A DNA stretch of 12,788 nucleotides from CAZMUD01 sp964569715 (GTDB taxonomy: Bacteria; Chloroflexota; Dehalococcoidia; Dehalococcoidales; UBA2162): the NCBI GenBank assembly GCA_964569715.1, contig CAZMUD010000035.1, positions 1 to 12,788 of the forward strand. The letters run 5' to 3'. A model generated the notes under the pieces. It was not told the DNA's origin and ran no database searches. It saw only the letters and a list, made by a program, of their open reading frames with translations. The position numbers and the translations under genes were made by a program. Below, in pieces: positions 6,885 to 12,788 of this stretch. Position 1 is the first letter of the stretch. Each line of letters opens with the position of its first letter.

Positions 6885-7226
6885 TTTATTGACTAACCTC
6901 ACCCCCCTTAATGTTTCATTAGATAACCCCATCCCCCTTTATCCCCCTTCCCCTTAAATTTCCTGAGACAGGGCTTCTCCCTTTTGTAAAGGGAGAAAAG
7001 AGAGGGATTTTAAATCCCCCTTTAATCCCCCTTTGCCAAAGGGGGAGAAGAAGAAAGAGGGGCTTCGCCCCTCTCAGACGCCCCTTGTCACTACTTTACC
7101 GTAGGGGGAAGCTCGAAGGGGCGTCAGCCCCTTCGTAAACCATAATCCCCCCTTCCCTTATTAAGTCGAAGACTCTTCGAGGGAAGGGGGTCAGGTCGAA
7201 GACTCTTTGAGGGGATGGGTTGCTAA
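6885..7226. repeat. Hairpin-rich intergenic repeat block, MITE- or REP-like
   Basis: This gene-free block is built of C- and G-runs that fold into at least five perfect hairpins: 6975-6984/6988-6997 (10 bp), 7026-7034/7038-7046 (9 bp), 7056-7063/7067-7074 (8 bp), 7114-7122/7127-7135 (9 bp), and a nested pair 7148-7157/7181-7190 (10 bp) enclosing 7166-7171/7175-7180 (6 bp). The edges are roughly inverted: AACCCCATCCCC at 6925-6936 faces GGGGATGGGTT at 7211-7221 with one bulge. No U-tracts follow the stems, so they are not classical terminators. No transposase is encoded. A non-autonomous mobile repeat is the most likely identity; exact borders are uncertain. Confidence 0.65.
7165..7213 (+). 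repeat. Tandem repeat with 30-bp period
   Basis: The 19 bases at 7165-7183 (GTCGAAGACTCTTCGAGGG) recur at 7195-7213 with one change (C to T). The first copy forms the inner stem of the last hairpin in the repeat block; the change in the second copy weakens that stem. It looks like a local duplication at one end of the block. Confidence 0.7.
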
Positions 7227-7386
7227 ACGAACGAGGTAAGTCTGGCTAGAGATGGGTAGGGTCGCAGCCTGGCTGCTATATAATACAAGGAAGCTATTTT
7301 GAAGAGGTTAAGGCGGGGAAAGCGGAGCCGAGGTATCAATAGGTAGAACTTTTTTCACGACTTTTTCAATAATTGGAAAATCCTAA
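7227..7386. other. Intergenic segment with a dispersed repeat copy and an orphan TATAAT
   Basis: Positions 7234-7257 match 2191-2214 at 21 of 24 positions. A perfect TATAAT occurs at 7279-7284 on the plus strand but has no good -35 and no plus-strand gene after it. The left arm of the inverted repeat that flanks the PLD gene is at 7340-7350. I see no coding frame and no convincing terminator. Confidence 0.4.
7340..7350. repeat. Left arm of an 11-bp inverted repeat flanking the PLD gene
   Basis: TAGGTAGAACT here is the exact reverse complement of AGTTCTACCTA at 8119-8129. The two arms enclose the PLD-domain gene and little else (about 790 bp). The match does not extend further, and I see no target-site duplication outside the arms. 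Confidence 0.5.
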
Positions 7387-8085
7387 TCATCCCCTATTTT
7401 GCTTCTTTGTGCGCTTCTTTAAAACGAAAGTGGAAAAGAAATTATGGTTCAAGTTCTGTATTTCCTCTAGGTCATTTGTGAATCTAATTAACTCCCCAGG
7501 TCTAGTCCAGCCATCGAGGGTCGTATTTGCTGAACCATAGAAAGCAATACACCCATCAAGTATAATTAGTTTTTGATGGGCTTCAGAGATTGTTTCCACC
7601 AAAATACCCCGTGCGAATGGTCTAACTCCCCGTTCATAGCCTTTGATGAAGACTGAATGCTCCATAAGTCGTTTAAGGTCTGGATACATTTTCTGCGGAT
7701 GCCAAACTATGACGTGAATTTCTATATCACTTTCGAAGTATTTCATGGCAAGCATCCCAATGAAGAAACCATCTATTGATTCGGTAACGATGTGTATGAA
7801 GTGTTTTGTTCTATTTAGGGCTTGAATAAGGTAGTTTAACGGTCTATATTCTGGCCTAGGGTCATCGAAGGTTAAGTTAGGAAATTCCTGTCTCATTCTA
7901 TTACCGAATGATTCAAGAGTCATATTATCCTTGTCCAAAGGGAACACCTGACCGAGTCTGTGAAGCGGAACAATGCTCATCGTTCTACAAAGCGAGCATT
8001 GCTGTAGTCGACCACGTTCATCTTTCTTAGTCTTTGGTTCTGAAAAATGGTAATCACCACATTCGACACAATACCAGATGTTCAT
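7387..8085 (-). CDS. Zinc-ribbon plus single-HKD phospholipase-D-like protein
   Basis: A 232-residue protein. The N-terminus carries two CxxC knuckles, C6/C9 and C30/C33, forming a likely zinc ribbon. The C-terminal half is a PLD-type domain with one HKD motif: H170, K172, D177, then GSAN (184-187). One HKD motif per chain is typical of Nuc/PLDc_2 proteins, which act as dimers; such proteins include nucleases and some restriction or defence effectors as well as lipid hydrolases. The zinc ribbon favours nucleic acid as target, but this is inference. No signal peptide is seen, so it should be cytoplasmic. ATG 8085 is supported by GGAG about 5 bases upstream. It is AT-rich (22 and 23 G+C in two 60-base rows, against 35 in a clpC row), lacks operon partners and is bracketed by an 11-bp inverted repeat, all suggesting acquired DNA. 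Confidence 0.8.
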   Translation of the reverse strand: MNIWYCVECGDYHFSEPKTKKDERGRLQQCSLCRTMSIVPLHRLGQVFPLDKDNMTLESFGNRMRQEFPNLTFDDPRPEYRPLNYLIQALNRTKHFIHIVTESIDGFFIGMLAMKYFESDIEIHVIVWHPQKMYPDLKRLMEHSVFIKGYERGVRPFARGILVETISEAHQKLIILDGCIAFYGSANTTLDGWTRPGELIRFTNDLEEIQNLNHNFFSTFVLKKRTKKQNRG

Positions 8086-8118
8086 TTGCGCTCCGAATCA
8101 TTGTGTAGGGCTAAGTAG

Positions 8119-8129
8119 AGTTCTACCTA
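8119..8129. repeat. Right arm of the 11-bp inverted repeat flanking the PLD gene
   Basis: AGTTCTACCTA pairs with TAGGTAGAACT at 7340-7350. This arm also sits inside a local imperfect hairpin (AAGTAG at 8113-8118 with CTACTT at 8127-8132), so it may instead belong to the PLD gene's upstream control region or to transcript ending after the tRNA. Confidence 0.45.
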
Positions 8130-8162
8130 CTTACAACTTCGCTTGGATTTTCTGAAGCTAAA

Positions 8163-8235
8163 TGGAGCTGGGGGGATTCGAACCCCCTACCTCCTCAATG
8201 CCATTGAGGCGTTCTCCCAACTGAACTACAGCCCC
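8163..8235 (-). tRNA. tRNA-Ala (anticodon GGC), no encoded CCA
   Basis: A complete cloverleaf with acceptor stem GGGGCTG/CAGCTCC including G3-U70, D stem GTTC/GAAC, anticodon stem CCTCA/TGAGG with loop ATGGCAT (anticodon GGC), variable loop AGGTA and T arm GGGGG-TTCGAAT-CCCCC. The discriminator A at 8163 is followed by TTT, so CCA must be added after transcription. It begins 28 bases after the clpC stop on the same strand, so it may be co-transcribed with clpC or use a weak promoter in the AT-rich gap. Its differences from the tRNA at 2068-2143 are paired in the stems, so both genes have stayed functional. Confidence 0.97.
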
Positions 8236-8263
8236 ACTGGCACTTCATTATGCTACTATACTA

Positions 8264-10717
8264 TTATGTGACGGCTTCAGCAGTCTTGGCGGTAAAGGTG
8301 AGGGCATCTTTAACCAGGTCAACGACAACATTATCGCCCTCGTTGAACTCTCCTCGGAGCACCCTGGTTGACAGTGGATTCTCCACATAGCGTTCCACAG
8401 CCCGCCTTAACGGTCGTGCCCCGAACAGCGGGTCAAAACCGACTTTAGCCAGCCACAATTTGGCGGCATCAGTCATCTCCAGCTTCAGTTTGCGCTCAAC
8501 CAGACGCTCCTGCAAATCCTTTACCATCAAATCGACAATCTGTCTCAGTTGTTCCTCGGTTAGCTCGTGGAAGACTATAGTCTCATCCAGCCGGTTGAGA
8601 AATTCGGGACGGAAGGTCTTCTTCACCTCGGTCATCACCTTTTCCTTCATACTTTCGTAGCTTTGCTGCCGAGTTTTGGCTCCACCTTTCTGTGGGGCAA
8701 AGCCGAGGCTTACCTCGCGCTTGATAAGTTCAACACCGGTATTGCTGGTCATAATAACTACCGTATTCTTAAAATCTACCGTCCGTCCGTGGCCATCGGT
8801 TAACCGCCCGTCATCAAGAACCTGAAGCAGGCTGTTAAATACCTCTGGATGCGCCTTTTCAATCTCATCCAGCAGGATTACCCGGTATGGGCGCCGTCTT
8901 ACTGCTTCGGTAAGCTGTCCTCCCTCCTCATAGCCAATGTAGCCCGGCGGGGCACCAATAAGGCGGGATACGGTATGCCTCTCCTGATACTCCGACATAT
9001 CCAGGCGCACCATTGCGTTCTCATCGTCAAACAGGAACCAGGCCAGGGTGCGAGCCAGCTCGGTCTTGCCGACGCCGGTGGGACCTAAGAACATAAAGCT
9101 ACCGATGGGTCGTCGTGGGTCCTTGAGTCCCGAGCGACTTCGGCGAACAGCTTCGGAAATGGCAGTAACCGCCTCCTCCTGATTTACCAGCCTCTCGTGA
9201 ATTCGCTCCTCCATATGGAGCAGTTTCTCAGCTTCACCCTCGAGCATCTGGGACACCGGGATACCCGTCCAGTTAGAGATTAGCCGGGCAATATCCTCGG
9301 CATCTACCGTCTCGTCAATCTTCTCCTGCTGAAGCCAATTATTCTTGGCCTGGTTATACTCCTCTTCCAGACGCAGCTTTTCACTTTTAAGCTGGGCAGC
9401 GCGCTCATAATCCTGCCGCTGCGAGACTGCCTCCTCCTCGTTGGTTAATTGCTTGAGACGCTGCTCTAAGGATTTAACCTCAGGCGGTGCACTCTCGGTA
9501 TCGATGCGCAGCTTGCTGGCTGCCTCATCAATAAGGTCAATCGCCTTGTCCGGCAGATACCTGTCCGAGATATAGCGCTGACTCAACTTAGCGGCTGCCT
9601 CCAGAGCCTCATCGCTAATCGTAATCTTATGGTGGGCTTCATACCTGGGGCGCAGCCCGCGGAGCATCTCAACAGTAGCCTCAACGCTAGGCTCACCAAT
9701 AAATACCGGCTGGAGGCGCCGCTCCAGAGCCTTGTCCTTCTCAATAAATTTGCGGTATTCATCAATAGTGGTGGCGCCTACGCACTGCAGCTCACCGTGA
9801 GCCAGTGCCGGCTTGAGCATATTACTGGCATCAATAGCTCCCTCAGCCGCACCCGCCCCAACCACGGTATGAATCTCGTCAATGAATAATATAATCTCAC
9901 CCTGTGCCTGCCGAACCTCATCTATCACTGCCTTGAGCCGCTCCTCAAACTCACCACGGAACTTACTTCCGGCCACCAGAGACCCCATATCCAGAGCCAC
10001 CACCCGGCGCCCCTTAAGGGAATCAGGCACATCATCAGTCACAATCTTCTGGGCTAGTCCCTCAGCGATGGCTGTTTTACCTACCCCGGCATCACCAACA
10101 ATCACTGGATTATTCTTAGTCCGCCGGGTAAGCACTTGCATCACCCGCTTGACCTCATTCTCCCGCCCGATAACCGGGTCGAGCTTGCCCTGACGTGCCA
10201 TTTCAGTAAGGTCACGGCCATACTTCTCCAGGGAGCGGTATTTACTCTCGGCTCTGGCATCAGTAACCCGGTGCCCGCCGCGAAGCTTTTGCAGAGCCTG
10301 AAATACCTTCTCCTGGTCGACGCCTAATTGTTTCAGGACTCCGGCTGCCTCGCCCTTCCCCTCTTGAGTGATAGCAATCAGCAGATGCTCGGTGCCGATA
10401 AACTCATCCTGGAGCCTTCTTGACTCTGCATCGGCTGCTGTGAAAAGGGCGTTAATGCGCGGTGTAGCATAAATCTGTGTTGTCTCGTAAGCGACTTTAG
10501 GCATTTTCTCCAATGCGGCTTCTACCTGCCGCTTCACTTCGTCCACGTTAACACCAAGGTCACGCAATATGTCACCAACCAAGCCTCTCTCCTGCATGAG
10601 TAGGGCAAAGAGGATGTGTTCCACGTCCCACTGGTTATGATGAAACTGCCCAACCAGTTGCTGTGAGGCAATTATTGCATCCTGTGCCTGTTCAGTAAAT
10701 CTCTCCTCTTGCCTCAT
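8264..10717 (-). CDS. clpC: ClpC-type AAA+ unfoldase, ATP-binding subunit of Clp protease
   Basis: Unfolds substrates with ATP and feeds them to the ClpP peptidase in the cytoplasm. The 817 residues are close to the family's usual length. Order: two Clp N-terminal repeats (about 5-70 and 80-145), AAA domain 1 with Walker A GDAGVGKT (208-215), pore loop KFRGE (252-256) and Walker B ILFIDE (276-281), a short middle domain with a UVR-like helix (about 436-454), then AAA domain 2 with Walker A GPTGVGKT (545-552), pore loop GYIGY (592-596), Walker B VILLDE (613-618) and arginine finger region RPEFLNR (703-709). LGF at 671-673 fits the ClpP-docking tripeptide. That tripeptide and the short middle domain distinguish it from ClpB. 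Start ATG is preceded by GGAGGTG 9 bases away and overlaps the hydrolase stop as ATGA, so the two are translationally coupled. No clpP, ctsR or mcsAB is nearby. Confidence 0.95.
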   Translation of the reverse strand: MRQEERFTEQAQDAIIASQQLVGQFHHNQWDVEHILFALLMQERGLVGDILRDLGVNVDEVKRQVEAALEKMPKVAYETTQIYATPRINALFTAADAESRRLQDEFIGTEHLLIAITQEGKGEAAGVLKQLGVDQEKVFQALQKLRGGHRVTDARAESKYRSLEKYGRDLTEMARQGKLDPVIGRENEVKRVMQVLTRRTKNNPVIVGDAGVGKTAIAEGLAQKIVTDDVPDSLKGRRVVALDMGSLVAGSKFRGEFEERLKAVIDEVRQAQGEIILFIDEIHTVVGAGAAEGAIDASNMLKPALAHGELQCVGATTIDEYRKFIEKDKALERRLQPVFIGEPSVEATVEMLRGLRPRYEAHHKITISDEALEAAAKLSQRYISDRYLPDKAIDLIDEAASKLRIDTESAPPEVKSLEQRLKQLTNEEEAVSQRQDYERAAQLKSEKLRLEEEYNQAKNNWLQQEKIDETVDAEDIARLISNWTGIPVSQMLEGEAEKLLHMEERIHERLVNQEEAVTAISEAVRRSRSGLKDPRRPIGSFMFLGPTGVGKTELARTLAWFLFDDENAMVRLDMSEYQERHTVSRLIGAPPGYIGYEEGGQLTEAVRRRPYRVILLDEIEKAHPEVFNSLLQVLDDGRLTDGHGRTVDFKNTVVIMTSNTGVELIKREVSLGFAPQKGGAKTRQQSYESMKEKVMTEVKKTFRPEFLNRLDETIVFHELTEEQLRQIVDLMVKDLQERLVERKLKLEMTDAAKLWLAKVGFDPLFGARPLRRAVERYVENPLSTRVLRGEFNEGDNVVVDLVKDALTFTAKTAEAVT

Positions 10718-11523
10718 GGTACCCCCACCTCCGTGTTGCTCTTTGTGCCAAAGTTGAGGTTAAGAAAGTCTATAATCTGCTGTTGAACCTTAGGATACTG
10801 CCAATTGTAATCATGTCCCGGGGTGTTAATGCAATAAGTAAATTTTTCCGGTTTTCCCCGTAGCCGATAGTTAATCCATCGGAAGGGAGCGGTTATATAT
10901 GCCTTAAACCCAGCCTTCAGATTCCTATGCGCCATGGGGTCGGGCATCAGTCCATTACTATCTATCGCCAGGGTCCTCTCAGTAACTACCCGACGGGACA
11001 TATGAGGGAAAAATAGGCCTAATTCAATGCTATAAACCTGGTGAAGCTCACCGAGCTGCCGCATCACTGCATTACTGAAGGCGGCTCCCTGACTTACTCC
11101 TATCAGTATTACCTTGAGGTTATTAATGTGCTGAGCTATGAATTTCAACTCGGCGGCCATTACCCCCACCTTAGAGGATTTGCCTTTGGAAAAGAAGCGG
11201 GCCTGCTCTTTCATATCTCGCAGGTGTGCCCACCAACTGTTGCCACCGCGGAAGTATTGGGTCAGTAGCCAGCTATACCCCGACCGTTCTAAGGTAGCAC
11301 TGATTCCTTCCACAATGCTCCTCTCCCATTGCAGGCAATGCTCTAAGGTTGAGCATCCCCAACCACCGGGGTTATGAATGAGGAGGAAGTCTTTGCCTTC
11401 AGCCCTGGTGCAAATATCCAAAAGCCTATTAGTCAAGCTGGCACACTTTTTGATGTCATTACCAAAGAGTTGCTGAGCCAGATGGCTAGCCTTTTCCTCT
11501 AAAGCCAAAGAATTGTCTGTCAT
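10714..11523 (-). CDS. Alpha/beta-hydrolase-fold protein
   Basis: A 269-residue protein. The nucleophile elbow GVSQG (142-146, Ser144) follows a hydrophobic strand (LKVILI). An oxyanion-region motif HNPGGWG lies at 50-56, a late histidine H237 in PGHDY would complete the triad, and D188 or D195 could be the acid. It could be an esterase, lipase-like or thioesterase-like enzyme; the substrate cannot be told. No signal peptide is seen. ATG 11523 is chosen because GGAG lies 7 bases before it and it starts 2 bases after the stop of the membrane-protein gene. An earlier in-frame ATG at 11541 overlaps that gene and lacks a Shine-Dalgarno site. Its TGA overlaps the clpC ATG. The N-terminal 40 residues are helical and charged and may be a separate lid or partner-binding segment. 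Confidence 0.8.
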   Translation of the reverse strand: MTDNSLALEEKASHLAQQLFGNDIKKCASLTNRLLDICTRAEGKDFLLIHNPGGWGCSTLEHCLQWERSIVEGISATLERSGYSWLLTQYFRGGNSWWAHLRDMKEQARFFSKGKSSKVGVMAAELKFIAQHINNLKVILIGVSQGAAFSNAVMRQLGELHQVYSIELGLFFPHMSRRVVTERTLAIDSNGLMPDPMAHRNLKAGFKAYITAPFRWINYRLRGKPEKFTYCINTPGHDYNWQYPKVQQQIIDFLNLNFGTKSNTEVGVP

Positions 11524-11525
11524 TT

Positions 11526-12197
11526 TTAAACTCCGATCCATTGTGGCAGGAAATATAGTCCCCCAAACCCGGCGAAGGCTATAATCAGTCCCTTTATCGT
11601 TTTACCAGCCCAGCTCAACAGGAAGAACCGTAGTAATCCCATGCGTAGCGTGCCGGCGGCTAGCCCGGCAAAGTAAAAAGGGCTGAGTGGCATTGCTGCA
11701 ACGATAAGGACAATCCAGGAACCTCCCCTTCCCCCTGTCCAATTTACTAAACGATTATAAAAAGCCTCACCTTTAGACCAAAATTGTGACTGGACTGGTC
11801 TAGTAACATCGTCATCCAGCCCTAGCCGGCGCTCAAAGGTCTGCTCCTTAGACCGAAGCCTGGACCATATAGTCTCCGCACCTGCCCCGGTCAGGTATAT
11901 CGTTATTCCACCTAGAGCCTCGCCCAAACCCGATATCAGTCCGACAAAGACTGGATTCAATGCCCGACCAAGGGTGAATGTCACTATCAGGCTGGGAATG
12001 GGAATAACGGTTATCCCACCCAGAATGCTAACCACGAAACCGCCGGCATAACCATAGGCTTGGGCATGCTGTATTTGCACCCAGAAATGGATTATAGCAA
12101 AAACTAGCAGCGCGGTAAGCAAGAAGCTTAGGCTGCTAATAAGATACACACGCCAGCCCCCCTTTGGTCTCACTTGTTCAGCCTCTATCCCTTCCAA
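11526..12197 (-). CDS. VTT/DedA-like (SNARE-associated) polytopic membrane protein
   Basis: A 223-residue protein with about five hydrophobic segments (roughly 17-38, 50-75, 82-107, 160-185, 187-215). A polar middle loop, 110-155, contains SKEQTFERRLGLDDD. The pattern GLGEALGGITIYLTGAGA (90-107) and PLSPFYFAGLAAGTLRM (170-186) fits the VTT-domain family, whose best-studied bacterial members (DedA, UptA-like) move lipids such as undecaprenyl phosphate across the membrane. The start is TTG at 12197 with AGAGGTG about 6 bases upstream; there is no in-frame ATG nearby, so the TTG start is well supported. It lies 13 bases after the methyltransferase gene and 2 bases before the hydrolase ATG, in one operon with clpC. 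Transport function is inferred from family only. Confidence 0.8.
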   Translation of the reverse strand: MEGIEAEQVRPKGGWRVYLISSLSFLLTALLVFAIIHFWVQIQHAQAYGYAGGFVVSILGGITVIPIPSLIVTFTLGRALNPVFVGLISGLGEALGGITIYLTGAGAETIWSRLRSKEQTFERRLGLDDDVTRPVQSQFWSKGEAFYNRLVNWTGGRGGSWIVLIVAAMPLSPFYFAGLAAGTLRMGLLRFFLLSWAGKTIKGLIIAFAGFGGLYFLPQWIGV

Positions 12198-12210
12198 TAG
12201 GCACCTCTTG

Positions 12211-12788
12211 TTAGCTTATTTTGGCAAACCTGAAGAATTTGTCATCTCTCCCGGTCAAGGAGAACAAACCATTAGTATAGCTTAAAACCCTCTCTCTTAT
12301 GCCATCATATATAGCCAGGGCCCCTTCCTTCCTTAATACTCTATGCAAGTCCTCTAATACTGCCCGTCTTTCCTTGACCTCGTGGAAGACATCGCACATC
12401 CAGATTACATCTATGCATTCGTCTGGTAAGCCCGTCCCGCTATCTGAAAGTATCGTTTCTATATTGGTTAGCCCTTCTTTTTTTGCCTTCTTCTTCACCA
12501 TTTCCAGTTGACGGGTGAAATAGTCCAAGGCATATACTTTCCCCCTCGTAGTTACTATCCTAGCTGCCGGAATGGTAAAGGAACCAGTGCCACAGCCATA
12601 ATCCAGGAAGGCTTGCCCCTCTTTTACCAGGTTAACCTGCTCCCACTTTCGCAGAATGTTTCGCCCACTATATATACTTCTCCACAAAGGCCACCAGTAA
12701 ACCCAAAGTGCATAGTGCGCTTTATATACTAAATTTAGCTTTTGCTCAAGAAAGCATTCTATATCAGCTGTATCAGGCAAACTCCGTC
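12211..12788 (-). CDS. Class I SAM-dependent methyltransferase, 5' end possibly outside window
   Basis: Motif I is LDYGCGTGSF (59-68 from TTG 12780), followed by ALDYFTRQLEMV (84-95) with the ribose-binding aspartate, SDSGTGLP (112-119), and DVIWMCDVFHEV (124-135) as the post-II strand and helix. Leading segment 14-45 is rich in aromatic residues (YKAHYALWVYWWPLW) and may contact a membrane or lipid. The product is about 190 residues. The frame stays open from TTG 12780 to the window edge, and GGAG sits only 1 base before that TTG, which is too close. The true start may therefore lie beyond 12788, and the gene is marked as possibly partial. It is the first visible gene of the run leading through the VTT protein and hydrolase to clpC. 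Substrate unknown. Confidence 0.83.
   Translation of the reverse strand, partial: RSLPDTADIECFLEQKLNLVYKAHYALWVYWWPLWRSIYSGRNILRKWEQVNLVKEGQAFLDYGCGTGSFTIPAARIVTTRGKVYALDYFTRQLEMVKKKAKKEGLTNIETILSDSGTGLPDECIDVIWMCDVFHEVKERRAVLEDLHRVLRKEGALAIYDGIRERVLSYTNGLFSLTGRDDKFFRFAKIS

Noticed and set aside
6885..7226. CRISPR array
   Set aside because: The hairpins differ from one another in sequence and spacing, and no constant repeat with unique spacers or cas gene is present.
7279..7284. Promoter at a perfect TATAAT on the plus strand
   Set aside because: No acceptable -35 at 16-18 bases and no plus-strand gene downstream.
8264..10717. ClpB disaggregase as an alternative name for the AAA+ gene
   Set aside because: The middle domain is short with a UVR-like helix, and an LGF ClpP-docking tripeptide is present; both fit ClpC rather than ClpB.

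Overview
The window is bacterial chromosome with full-length housekeeping genes, GTG, TTG and ATG starts, Shine-Dalgarno sites, two bacterial alanine tRNAs, and G+C that is moderate overall but patchy. The form of ClpC and LeuS, and the C- and G-rich hairpin repeat block between genes, remind me of uncultivated Chloroflexota (Dehalococcoidia-like) genomes. That is only an impression from sequence style and should be held at low confidence.

Layout. (1) Positions 1-1604, minus strand: the first 534 residues of leucyl-tRNA synthetase (leuS), cut by the window edge before the KMSKS region. (2) 1605-2067: a gene-free upstream region with a 9-bp inverted repeat, followed by a minus-strand tRNA-Ala(GGC) with an encoded CCA. 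(3) 2144-2396: a short control region with a promoter and a perfect tandem 11-bp repeat. (4) 2397-6017, plus strand: a tight four-gene operon encoding a GT4 glycosyltransferase, a SAM methyltransferase, an alpha/alpha-toroid protein with squalene-cyclase/prenyltransferase-like repeats, and a CmcI/TylF-type SAM methyltransferase. (5) 6029-6826, minus strand: another SAM methyltransferase, convergent with the operon. (6) About 6885-7226: a 340-bp block of perfect hairpins with imperfect inverted ends, resembling a MITE or REP cluster. (7) 7387-8085, minus strand: an AT-rich gene for a zinc-ribbon plus phospholipase-D (HKD) protein, flanked by an 11-bp inverted repeat. (8) 8163-8235: a second tRNA-Ala(GGC). 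(9) 8264-12788, minus strand: an operon-like run of methyltransferase, VTT/DedA-like membrane protein, alpha/beta hydrolase and clpC, with clpC translationally coupled to the hydrolase by an ATGA overlap.

How it fits together. The flanking genes leuS and clpC are ordinary housekeeping genes on the minus strand. The roughly 6-kb stretch between the two alanine tRNAs carries accessory content: a plus-strand sugar/lipid-modification operon, a repeat block and a putative PLD nuclease. The two tRNAs share an identical 30-base 3' half in direct orientation, which is the usual geometry of tRNA-associated islands. No integrase is visible, and both tRNAs look intact with compensatory stem changes, so paralogous tRNAs are an equally good explanation. 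The four-gene operon is the best candidate for an undescribed pathway. Its enzymes suggest assembly and methylation of a glycosylated, possibly isoprenoid or polycyclic, product, but the substrate cannot be read from sequence.
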